From an uncultured Eubacteriales bacterium (GTDB lineage Bacteria > Bacillota > Clostridia > Oscillospirales > Oscillospiraceae): DNA of 6,554 nucleotides. The position numbers were made by a program, and so were the translations under genes. Positions within the stretch are counted from its first letter, which is position 1; each line of letters opens with the position of its first letter. The stretch is taken from positions 1 to 6,554 of the forward strand of contig URSX01000089.1 of assembly GCA_900550615.1 (NCBI GenBank), written 5' to 3'. The notes under the pieces were generated by a model that was not told the origin of the DNA, ran no database searches, and saw only the letters and a program-made list of their open reading frames with translations. Positions 1 through 6,001 of the stretch are shown here, piece after piece.

Positions 1-6
1 ACTGGC

Positions 7-99
7 AGCCTGAGAGGTATTTTCTCTCACGCACAGGTCGCGAGAGAAAATGATCCCAACTTTTCGCGTCTGCGGACGCGAACTCTGCGAGGCTTTTTT
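7..99 (+). ncRNA. Structured RNA element or leader/3' end with T-run (unidentified)
   Basis: Three helices can be drawn on the plus strand. An outer stem pairs 7-11 (AGCCT) with 90-94 (AGGCT) and 13-16 (AGAG) with 83-86 (CTCT). An inner 10-bp stem pairs 19-28 (ATTTTCTCTC) with 42-51. A second inner 8-bp stem pairs 63-70 (TTCGCGTC) with 75-82, closed by a UGCG loop on a C-G pair, a UNCG-type stable tetraloop. A run of six T follows at 94-99, so the fold could terminate plus-strand transcription. The minus strand has no T-run after the fold. The window edge cuts whatever lies upstream, so this could be the end of a small RNA, the terminator region of an upstream gene, or a riboswitch-like fold. 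I could not match it to a known RNA family. Confidence 0.4.
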
Positions 100-105
100 A
101 TACGC

Positions 106-149
106 TGACATATCCCCGAAGCGATGCCTTTCGCTTCGGGGATATGTCA
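106..149. terminator. Perfect 19-bp hairpin at the 3' end of the pseudouridine synthase gene
   Basis: Arms 106-124 and 131-149 are perfectly complementary over 19 bp with a six-base loop (125-130). The minus-strand TGA stop of the pseudouridine synthase gene (149-147) is formed by the first three bases of the hairpin. The position at the gene end suggests transcript termination or 3'-end protection. There is no T-run after the stem in the minus direction (the sequence there continues GCGTATAAAAAA), and only a short TTTCT in the plus direction. It is therefore not a textbook intrinsic terminator. Confidence 0.55.
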
Positions 150-827
150 TTTCTGCAATTCCTCGCCGGAAAACAGGTCCCATGGATACTGCATCGGCGG
201 CGGCTGGGTGATGTCGATCCTGTCTCCCGTGATCGGGTGCGTCAGCGCCAGCCGGTATGACCACAGGGCGGGTGAGCACCGGGGATCCTTGCTGCCGTAC
301 CGGATGTCCCCCAGCAGCGGCAGCCCCCGGGAGGAGAACTGCACGCGGATCTGGTGGGTGCGCCCCGTGTGCAGGCGGACGCGCACAAGGGTCAGCTCCT
401 CCGTTTCGTCCACCACCCGGTAGGTCAGCTTGGCCTCCCGCACCCCCTTGCGCATCCGCTTAACTACATAGCTTTTGTTTTTGGCCGCATCCCGGAACAA
501 AAGGTCCGTCATCTCCGCCTCCCTTTCCGCCGGATGCCCCCGGAGAACGGCCAGATACTCCTTCACTACCCTGTGCTCTGCCACGGCGGCTGTGAGCTTT
601 CCGGTAACGTCCCTACGCCGGGAAAAGATCATCAGCCCTCCTGTTACCTTGTCCAGCCGATGCACCGTAGCAATGTAGTCCGGCTCCCGCCGGGCCGCAT
701 AGTGCTCCCGCAGGAGGCGCGGCATAGACGCGCCGGAGCTGCTGTCCTCGGATAAGACCCCCACGGGCTTTACACACACCAGCAGGTATGGGTCTTCATA
801 TAGGATTTTGAGCGCATCGTATGACAT
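147..827 (-). CDS. RluA-family pseudouridine synthase (single domain, no S4 domain)
   Basis: The 226-residue protein should isomerise uridine to pseudouridine in rRNA or tRNA in the cytoplasm. It shows the RluA-family catalytic motif HRLDKVTGGL at about residues 56-65, with the nucleophilic Asp at 59. The downstream motif RLHTGRTHQIRV lies near 151-162, and LGDIRYG near 172-178. It starts directly with the catalytic fold (KPVGVLSED near 20-28) and lacks an N-terminal S4 RNA-binding domain, as in the RluA and TruC subgroups; the target nucleotide cannot be told from this. The ATG at 827 is chosen because a GGGAA Shine-Dalgarno lies just upstream. An earlier in-frame ATG at 866 sits inside a hairpin and has no such site. 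The gene lies 57 bases downstream of the carboxypeptidase gene on the same strand and may share its transcript. The family call is firm, the substrate is not. Confidence 0.93.
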   Translation of the reverse strand: MSYDALKILYEDPYLLVCVKPVGVLSEDSSSGASMPRLLREHYAARREPDYIATVHRLDKVTGGLMIFSRRRDVTGKLTAAVAEHRVVKEYLAVLRGHPAEREAEMTDLLFRDAAKNKSYVVKRMRKGVREAKLTYRVVDETEELTLVRVRLHTGRTHQIRVQFSSRGLPLLGDIRYGSKDPRCSPALWSYRLALTHPITGDRIDITQPPPMQYPWDLFSGEELQK

Positions 828-847
828 ATGGTTCCCTTTCCCAATAA

Positions 848-876
848 GGCAGACGCCATGAATCATGGCGTCTGCC
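848..876 (-). terminator. Hairpin between carboxypeptidase and pseudouridine synthase genes
   Basis: Arms 848-860 and 864-876 form a perfect 13-bp stem with a three-base loop. It begins nine bases after the carboxypeptidase stop codon. In the minus direction the stem is followed by CTTATTGGG, which is only weakly T-rich. The Shine-Dalgarno of the next gene follows within about 15 bases. It may be a leaky terminator or a processing/stability hairpin that sets the ratio of the two products. Strong termination is not supported by the short T content. Confidence 0.5.
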
Positions 877-884
877 CGGTTTCA

Positions 885-2249
885 TTATTTTCTGCGTCTG
901 CCGCGATAGTTGCGGAAGCTTCCGCGCTTTCTACGGCTTGACCCGTAGCGATTCTTGGGACGCAGCACCTTCAGCCAGACCACGATCAGGATCACCAGCA
1001 GGATCACCACCACCAGCAATATCTTCACAATGGTCTTGGAAAAGAACTGGCCGATCAGGTATTTGCCCTGCAAAAACCGGTTTACGCTCACGCTGTCGGC
1101 CGCCTGCAGCTTCACCGTGGCGTAGGTCACTCCGTCATAGGAGAGGGTCATCTCGCCCAGCTCCTGCCCGGCCTCAATGGGGGCATAGGCTGTGCCGCCG
1201 TATACCGTGACCTTACGCTCCAGCATCTCCGGGGTCACATCGTTGGGCAGAAGCAGCTCCACATCCTCGGCGGTGTGCACTAGTACGGCGTTGGTCTCCT
1301 TGCTCAGCGCCACCGGCACCTCCTGGATCAGATCCTCCTTGGTGAACACGGTCTTGCTGGTAAAGCTGTTGTAGCCCCAGTCCAGCAGTGTGGCAGAGTC
1401 CACAAAGCTCATGGTCTTTGTTTCGCCGCCGATCTCCTTTGTGCCGCAGCCCAGCACCACGGAAACCAGCCTGCGCCCGTCCTTCAGCGCTGAGGCCACC
1501 AGGCACCGGCCCGCCTCATCGGTGTATCCGGTCTTCAGGCCGTCGGCATAGTCGTATATGTAGCCCAGCACGCGCCAGTTGGAGATGAGCGCATTGGTGG
1601 AGTGCAGCTCCCGGGCGTCGGATTTGTTGGTCGCCGGCACGTCGTAGGATTTGCTGCCGCATATGGTCATGAACAGGTCGTGCTTCATGGCCTCGTGGGC
1701 GATGAGATAGATGTCCCATGCGGTGGTATAGTGCTGGGGATTGTGGAGTCCGTTGGTGTTTGCAAAATGCGTCCCCTCGCAGCCCAGCTCCTGGGCCCGC
1801 TGGTTCATCAGATCCACAAAGCTCCCAATGGAGCCGGATACAGCCTCCGCCAGAACATTGGCCGCCTCATTGGCCGAAACCACCAGCAGGCAGTAGAGCA
1901 GCTGCTCCACTGTCAGCACCTCTCCGGCCTCGATGCCGGCGGTGCTGCTGTCCTCGTCGATGCTGCTGACAGCCGTGGCGGATGCGGTAATGTTCTGCGT
2001 CAGGGACAGCTCCCCCCGATCCACAGCCTCCAGCACCAGCAGTGCGGTCATGATCTTGGTGATGCTGGCCGGGTAGGCCTTTTCCTTTTCGTTGTGTCCG
2101 TAGAGCATCCTCCCGGCGGTCTCATCCATCAGCAGGGCGCATTTTGCATCCAGGCTGGGAGCCTCCAGCGCCAGGGCCTGGGGCGTCAAGCACAGAGCCG
2201 TCAAAAGGACGGAAAGCAAAAAAACAGATAAAACGCGGCGAATTTTCAT
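885..2249 (-). CDS. Serine-type D-Ala-D-Ala carboxypeptidase (peptidase S11, PBP5-like)
   Basis: The 454-residue exported enzyme should remove the terminal D-Ala from peptidoglycan stem peptides and so limit cross-linking. The penicillin-binding active-site set is complete: SITK at about 62-65 (Ser62 nucleophile, Lys65), SAN at 125-127 and KTG at 239-241. A signal peptide is visible: basic MKIRR, a hydrophobic stretch, then ALA near residue 27. A PBP5-type C-terminal beta domain (roughly 295-390) follows. A true hydrophobic helix (about 407-427) and a very basic tail rich in Arg/Lys (SSRRKRGSFRNYRGRRRK) come next, instead of the amphipathic anchor of E. coli PBP5. The ATG at 2249 is preferred over one 22 codons upstream: it has a GGGAGAA ribosome site eight bases before it and begins the signal peptide. 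It could be a DacA- or DacF-type enzyme; a vegetative or sporulation role cannot be decided. Confidence 0.93.
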   Translation of the reverse strand: MKIRRVLSVFLLSVLLTALCLTPQALALEAPSLDAKCALLMDETAGRMLYGHNEKEKAYPASITKIMTALLVLEAVDRGELSLTQNITASATAVSSIDEDSSTAGIEAGEVLTVEQLLYCLLVVSANEAANVLAEAVSGSIGSFVDLMNQRAQELGCEGTHFANTNGLHNPQHYTTAWDIYLIAHEAMKHDLFMTICGSKSYDVPATNKSDARELHSTNALISNWRVLGYIYDYADGLKTGYTDEAGRCLVASALKDGRRLVSVVLGCGTKEIGGETKTMSFVDSATLLDWGYNSFTSKTVFTKEDLIQEVPVALSKETNAVLVHTAEDVELLLPNDVTPEMLERKVTVYGGTAYAPIEAGQELGEMTLSYDGVTYATVKLQAADSVSVNRFLQGKYLIGQFFSKTIVKILLVVVILLVILIVVWLKVLRPKNRYGSSRRKRGSFRNYRGRRRK

Positions 2250-2357
2250 AGTCGTTTCTCCCAATCTATGGTATAATACCGGTAAGATGGTTATTATACT
2301 TTCTTCTCGCGCCATTTTCCCCGGATTCGCCGGAAAACGAAAACGGCAGCATCATAA

Positions 2358-2384
2358 TTTACAGACTTATGGCTAAATTATAAG
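2358..2384 (+). promoter_or_regulatory. Possible sigma-A-type promoter for the comEA operon
   Basis: TTTACA at 2358-2363 resembles a -35 box and TATAAG at 2379-2384 a -10 box. The spacer is 15 bases, short of the preferred 17, so the match is weak. The location is right: transcription would begin around 2391, close to the ribosome binding site. That leaves almost no leader upstream of it, which argues against exact use as drawn. Confidence 0.25.
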
Positions 2385-2393
2385 CAAAAAATA

Positions 2394-2400
2394 AGGTGGA
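2394..2400 (+). promoter_or_regulatory. Ribosome binding site that decides the comEA start
   Basis: AGGTGGA at 2394-2400 is a purine-rich Shine-Dalgarno seven bases before the GTG at 2408. The in-frame GTG at 2396 lies inside this site and has no site of its own, so translation should begin at 2408. Confidence 0.6.
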
Positions 2401-2407
2401 GTCAACA

Positions 2408-2767
2408 GTGAAAGTCAGATTTAAGCTCACAAAAACCGAAAAACTGCTTTTCCTGCTGGCCCTTGTTTTTATTCTCGGGATGCTTCTGTATAAAAATGCC
2501 AGAACATCCGACACCTGGTGGCAGATCACCACCGAGCGGGAGAGCAGCATAGAGCGGCAGATCATTCCGGTGAATATCAATACCGCCACCCAGGAGGAGC
2601 TGGTGGCGGTGGAGGGCATCGGGCCCAAGCTGGCCCAGCGGATCATTGCCTATCGGGAGGAGCATGGCCCCTTTCAGGCCATCGAAGAACTGGACAACGT
2701 CAAGGGCATCGGGCCCAGCCTGATTGAGAGCATCCGATACCTTGTCTGTACGGAGGATCAGCAATGA
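2408..2767 (+). CDS. comEA: Short membrane-anchored ComEA-like helix-hairpin-helix DNA-binding protein
   Basis: This 119-residue protein has a short basic N terminus (MKVRFKLTKTEK) and one transmembrane helix (about 13-28, LLFLLALVFILGMLLY). A linker follows, then a double helix-hairpin-helix domain from about residue 55: VNINTATQEEL, VEGIGPKLAQRIIAYR and VKGIGPSLIESI, with the two GIGP hairpins that contact DNA backbone. ComEA binds incoming DNA at the outer membrane face during transformation. Classical ComEA is about 200 residues with an SLBB domain between anchor and HhH region; that domain is absent here. A role in DNA uptake is therefore plausible but unproven, and the usual partners ComEB/ComEC are not in view. 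It uses a GTG start. Its stop overlaps the regulator start (ATGA), so it is the first gene of the signalling operon. Confidence 0.88.
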   Translation: MKVRFKLTKTEKLLFLLALVFILGMLLYKNARTSDTWWQITTERESSIERQIIPVNINTATQEELVAVEGIGPKLAQRIIAYREEHGPFQAIEELDNVKGIGPSLIESIRYLVCTEDQQ

Positions 2768-3465
2768 AAATATTGGTAGTGGACGACGAAAAGCTGCTGG
2801 TAAAGGGGATCACCTTCAACCTGCAGAATGAGGGCTACGAGGTAGAGGCCGCCTACGACGGCATCACAGCGGTGGACATGGCCCGGCGGGAAGCGTATGA
2901 CCTCATCATTCTCGACTGGATGATGCCCGGAAAGTCCGGCAGCGAGGCATGCATGGAGATCCGCACTTTTTCCGACGTGCCTGTGATTATGCTCACGGCC
3001 AAAAGCGAGGACAGTGACAAGATCATGGGCTTTGCCTGCGGGGCGGACGACTATGTGACCAAGCCCTTCAACATTATGGAGCTGAAGGCCCGGATCCGGG
3101 CACTTCTGCGCCGCTCCACCGGGATGAGACGGAAGGCACAGGAGAGCAGCCTTCTCTCCTGCGGTGATTTCACGCTGGACATGGGGCAGCGTGTGGCCCT
3201 GCGCCAGGGCCGCGTGGTGGATCTGACGGTAAAGGAGTACGACCTGCTGGAGGTGCTGATGAAGAATCCCCGGCATGTGTTCAGCCGGGAGAAACTGATG
3301 GATCAGGTCTGGGGCTATACCTACGCCGGGGACTACCGAACGGTGGACGTGCATATCCGCCGCCTGCGGGAGAAGTTGGAGCCGGACCCGGCTCAGCCCC
3401 GTTATATCCTGACCAAGTGGGGAGTGGGGTACTATTTTCAAAATGAAGAGCAGTCTGCAATTTAA
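2764..3465 (+). CDS. OmpR/PhoB-family response regulator
   Basis: This 233-residue cytoplasmic transcription factor has a receiver domain (about 1-118) and a winged-helix DNA-binding domain (about 130-228). Receiver residues are complete: acidic pair Asp7/Asp8, phospho-acceptor Asp51 in LIILDWMMPG, Thr78 in MLTAK, Tyr97 and Lys100 in DDYVTKPF. The winged helix shows LTVKEYDLLEVL, FSREKLMDQVWGY, RTVDVHIRRLREKLE and the wing WGVGYYF. It should be phosphorylated by the kinase encoded next and then bind direct-repeat operators. A GGAGG site at 2752-2756 lies seven bases before the ATG, which overlaps the comEA stop. The sequence fits the broad PhoP/WalR/MtrA group; nothing visible picks one member. 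Confidence 0.96.
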   Translation: MKILVVDDEKLLVKGITFNLQNEGYEVEAAYDGITAVDMARREAYDLIILDWMMPGKSGSEACMEIRTFSDVPVIMLTAKSEDSDKIMGFACGADDYVTKPFNIMELKARIRALLRRSTGMRRKAQESSLLSCGDFTLDMGQRVALRQGRVVDLTVKEYDLLEVLMKNPRHVFSREKLMDQVWGYTYAGDYRTVDVHIRRLREKLEPDPAQPRYILTKWGVGYYFQNEEQSAI

Positions 3466-4843
3466 GATCGGCCTGAGCTACCTCTCCATCATAGCGGTGG
3501 TGCTGATTATTTTGAATACATACCCGCTCATCGAGTCGCAGAACCTGGTGTTCCGCTCCAAGGAAACATCCCTCAACGGCAGCGTGAAGGTCATTGAGTC
3601 GGCCCTCTCGGGCCTCTCCTCCCTGACAGAGAGCAATGTGGAGAAGGCTCTGTCCGGTCTGGAGGAGACAGGTGCCAGCCGCGTACTGGTCACAGACACC
3701 ACGGCCCGGGTGCTGTATGACACCCGCCAGCAGGAAAACGCCCGGGGGCAGTACGCCTTTTACACAGAGATTGCCCAGGCCCTGGACGGCAACGATACCT
3801 TTTACTGCGTGTATAACGGAGAGGCTTTTCTGAGCCGGGCCGCAGCACCTGTTGTATACCGCAGCCAGATCATCGGTGTGGTATACGCCTATCAGTACGA
3901 TGCCCAGCAGGGCGGTCTGCTGAAGGGTCTGGAGAAAAATCTGATGACCATTTCCGTGGTGGTAGCGGTGCTGGTCATCGGTGTCAGCCTGCTGTTCTCG
4001 CGGATGTTCACCAGCCGCATCAGCCGCCTGCTCCAGGCCATCCGCAGTGTCCGGGAGGGCTCCTATAACCACCGGGCCCAGGTAAACGGCTCTGACGAGA
4101 TCGGCCAGATCGCCGCGGAGTTCAACAGTCTCACCGGCCGCCTGCAAACCACGGAGGAGGCTCGCCGCCGCTTCGTGTCCGATGCCTCCCATGAGATGAG
4201 AACCCCCTTGGCGGGCATCAAGCTGCTGGCCGACTCTATCCTGCAGACGGAGGACATCGATCCCGCAACCACCCGGGAATTTGTGTCGGATATCCGGGAC
4301 GAAGCCAGCCGTCTGGAGCGCATCACCGAGGATCTTCTGCGTCTCACCCGGCTCGACAGCGGCGCGGTGGAGCCGCCGGTTCGGGTGGCTGTAAAGCCCG
4401 TTTTGGAGCGGGCAGTGCGGATGCTGCAGCCGGTAGCCAGGCAGCGGAACATTTCCCTGACCTGCCAGGCCGATGCCGCTGCAGCCGTGCTGGCCACCGA
4501 GGGCGATATCCATCAGATCCTGTATAACCTCATGGAAAACGGCGTGAAATATACCGTCCCCGGCGGATTTGTCCGGGCGGATGTATCCATCGACGGTGCG
4601 CAGGTGGTGATAACGGTGTCGGATAACGGCATCGGCATCCCTGCCGAGGATATGCCCCATGTCTTTGAGCGTTTCTATCGGGTGGACAAGGCCCGCTCCC
4701 GTCAGATCGGCGGCACCGGCCTGGGGCTGAGCATCGTGGGCGATACAGTGCAGCGCCGGAACGGAAAAATTACCGTGTCCTCCCGAGAGGGCGGCGGAAC
4801 AGAATTTGTCGTGCGATTCCCTCTGGCGGAGGTGGCGGAATGA
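3443..4843 (+). CDS. Membrane sensor histidine kinase (HAMP-HisKA-HATPase_c)
   Basis: This 466-residue kinase should sense an extracytoplasmic cue and phosphorylate the regulator encoded just upstream. Domain order: TM1 about 9-28; an outside sensor region about 30-165 that looks like a single PAS/Cache-type fold (SRVLVTDTTARVLYDT, later APVVYRSQIIGVVYAY); TM2 about 168-187; HAMP about 188-240. The HisKA domain has FVSDASHEMRTPL with phospho-His250. The ATPase has an N box YNLMENGVKYT near 361-371, G1 DNGIGIP near 394-400, F box FERFYR near 408-413 and G2 GGTGLGLSIV near 423-432. All catalytic boxes are intact. The start overlaps the regulator stop by 23 bases and has only a distant, weak ribosome site, so translational coupling is likely. 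The ligand is unknown. Confidence 0.96.
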   Translation: MKSSLQFKIGLSYLSIIAVVLIILNTYPLIESQNLVFRSKETSLNGSVKVIESALSGLSSLTESNVEKALSGLEETGASRVLVTDTTARVLYDTRQQENARGQYAFYTEIAQALDGNDTFYCVYNGEAFLSRAAAPVVYRSQIIGVVYAYQYDAQQGGLLKGLEKNLMTISVVVAVLVIGVSLLFSRMFTSRISRLLQAIRSVREGSYNHRAQVNGSDEIGQIAAEFNSLTGRLQTTEEARRRFVSDASHEMRTPLAGIKLLADSILQTEDIDPATTREFVSDIRDEASRLERITEDLLRLTRLDSGAVEPPVRVAVKPVLERAVRMLQPVARQRNISLTCQADAAAAVLATEGDIHQILYNLMENGVKYTVPGGFVRADVSIDGAQVVITVSDNGIGIPAEDMPHVFERFYRVDKARSRQIGGTGLGLSIVGDTVQRRNGKITVSSREGGGTEFVVRFPLAEVAE

Positions 4844-5739
4844 GAAAGCGATACATGGCCGCAGCCCTGCTTATTGCGCTGCTGGTGCTGCTGACAGGCT
4901 GTGCCCGGGATGAAAAGGATGGGCATATCCTGCGTCTCTTTTACCCTGCACCGACCTATGAAGCCGGCGGGGATGTGATCCATTCTCAGGCCGTAGACTG
5001 GACACAGGAAGAGGGAGCGGACGCCGCCGACCAGGTGAAAAAAGTGGTACAACTGCTGCAAAATCCGGATAACCAGCTGAATTTTTCCTCCCCCATTCCC
5101 CAGGGAACCGTGCTGCTGCAGTGCACAGTTTCAGATGGTCTTGCGGTGCTGGATTTCTCCTCGAGCTACCGGCTTCTGTCCGGTCTTGATATGACCGTGG
5201 CGGATTACTGCATCACTCTTTCGGCCGCCCAGATCTCCGGTGTCCGTCAGCTGCAGATCCTGGTAGATGGCCAGCCCATACCGGGCCGGGATGTCCAGAT
5301 ATTTACCACGGAGGATGTGCTGCTTACCAGCTCAGAGGATGTAGTGAAGGCCGTGTCGGTGACGCTGTATTTCCCGGATAAGGAAGGCGCGCTCCAGCCG
5401 GAGAAACGGGAGCTGCTGATCTATGAGGGAGAAAATCGCTGCTGTCGGGTGATGGACGCCCTGCTGGAGGGGCCGCAGACCGAGGGACTTTCTCCGCTGC
5501 TGCCGGAGGGTGTGACTCAGGACAGTGTATGGATGGACGGTGAGGTTTGCTGTCTGAATTTTTCCACCCATGCTTTTCGGCTGCTGTGTGATGAAACGGT
5601 CAATCAACAGCAGGTGGTGCAGGGGCTTGTCCGCTCTCTGTGCTCTCTGGATGGTGTGCAGAGCCTTCAGATCCTGGTGGATGGCTCCTATCGAACGATG
5701 CTGGGCCCGGTAAACATTTACCTGCCGCTCTCACCGTAA
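4840..5739 (+). CDS. Lipoprotein with two GerMN domains (GerM / LpqB-like)
   Basis: This 299-residue exported lipoprotein begins MRKRYM, then a hydrophobic segment and a lipobox LLTGC, with Cys21 as the lipidation site. Two related GerMN units follow. Unit one spans about 30-147: LRLFYP, SSPIPQGTVLL, LAVLDFSSSY, RQLQILVDGQP. Unit two spans about 172-285: SVTLYFPD, VMDALLEGP, LSPLLPEGV, VCCLNFS, QSLQILVDGS. B. subtilis GerM has two such domains and acts in sporulation and germination. Actinobacterial LpqB has a GerMN domain and modulates the adjacent MtrAB kinase system. Here the gene starts inside the kinase stop (ATGA overlap) behind a GGAGG site at 4828-4832, so a kinase-accessory role is a fair inference. 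It has eight cysteines beyond Cys21, unusual for an exported protein. It ends the operon. Confidence 0.9.
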   Translation: MRKRYMAAALLIALLVLLTGCARDEKDGHILRLFYPAPTYEAGGDVIHSQAVDWTQEEGADAADQVKKVVQLLQNPDNQLNFSSPIPQGTVLLQCTVSDGLAVLDFSSSYRLLSGLDMTVADYCITLSAAQISGVRQLQILVDGQPIPGRDVQIFTTEDVLLTSSEDVVKAVSVTLYFPDKEGALQPEKRELLIYEGENRCCRVMDALLEGPQTEGLSPLLPEGVTQDSVWMDGEVCCLNFSTHAFRLLCDETVNQQQVVQGLVRSLCSLDGVQSLQILVDGSYRTMLGPVNIYLPLSP

Positions 5740-5801
5740 GCGAACACTGTCCAGCTGTTCAATGCCATTGTGATCTCATACATCCGAAAATATAATCCGA
5801 A

Positions 5802-5837
5802 AGCACAACCGCCCGCACGGTGGTTGTGCTTGTTTTT
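5802..5837 (+). terminator. Intrinsic terminator of the comEA-regulator-kinase-GerMN operon
   Basis: Arms 5802-5813 (AGCACAACCGCC) and 5819-5830 pair over 12 bp with one G-T pair and a five-base loop. TGTTTTT follows at 5831-5837. It lies 62 bases after the last stop codon of the operon, in the right orientation. Confidence 0.85.
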
Positions 5838-6001
5838 CTGTTATGGGGCTCCTTCAATCTTGGGCTCGCCCGGTGCACAAGGAGGCTCTGTCACGTATAC
5901 AATCCCCGTGTCTGTTTTTATGCCTTTTCAAACGGCATCTCACTTTGCTGGTGCGATCTATCTCTATCTTACCTCTCTCCCCTTATACCATTGGTTAACG
6001 C

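Larger units (their letters stand above)
2250..2407. promoter_or_regulatory. Divergent promoter region between dac and comEA-operon genes
   Basis: This 158-bp A/T-rich gap separates two divergent transcription units and must hold both promoters unless transcription enters from outside. A TATAAT on the minus strand (2298-2293) is placed well to serve the carboxypeptidase gene, with a leader of about 36 bases, but its -35 region (GGGAAA) is poor. A GTATAATA at 2271-2278 is the exact inverse of TATTATAC at 2292-2299, an 8-bp inverted repeat with 13 bases between the arms. It could be an operator or two opposed -10 boxes. No recognised regulator motif was identified. Confidence 0.5.

Noticed and set aside
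1..100. 6S RNA, tmRNA, SRP RNA or a TPP riboswitch as identity of the left-edge fold
   Set aside because: A CTGAGA is present but the rest of the TPP consensus is not, and no conserved core of the other families could be recognised; identity left open.
1602..2231. 209-codon plus-strand frame antisense to the carboxypeptidase
   Set aside because: The minus strand holds the full SxxK, SxN and KTG set; the plus-strand frame is a codon-bias shadow.
885..2315. Longer carboxypeptidase start at 2315
   Set aside because: It would place 22 residues before a well-formed signal peptide and put the likely -10 box inside the coding region; the ATG at 2249 has a good ribosome site.
2758..3441. 227-codon minus-strand frame antisense to the response regulator
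   Set aside because: Complete receiver and winged-helix motifs are on the plus strand; the antisense frame shows no domain.
3281..4660. 459-codon open frame on the minus strand, antisense to the kinase
   Set aside because: It mirrors a high-G+C kinase gene with all catalytic boxes intact on the plus strand; its translation is His/Gly-rich without recognisable motifs and has no ribosome site.
5789..5794. TATAAT-like -10 box upstream of the operon terminator
   Set aside because: No -35 box at proper spacing and transcription would run directly into the terminator.
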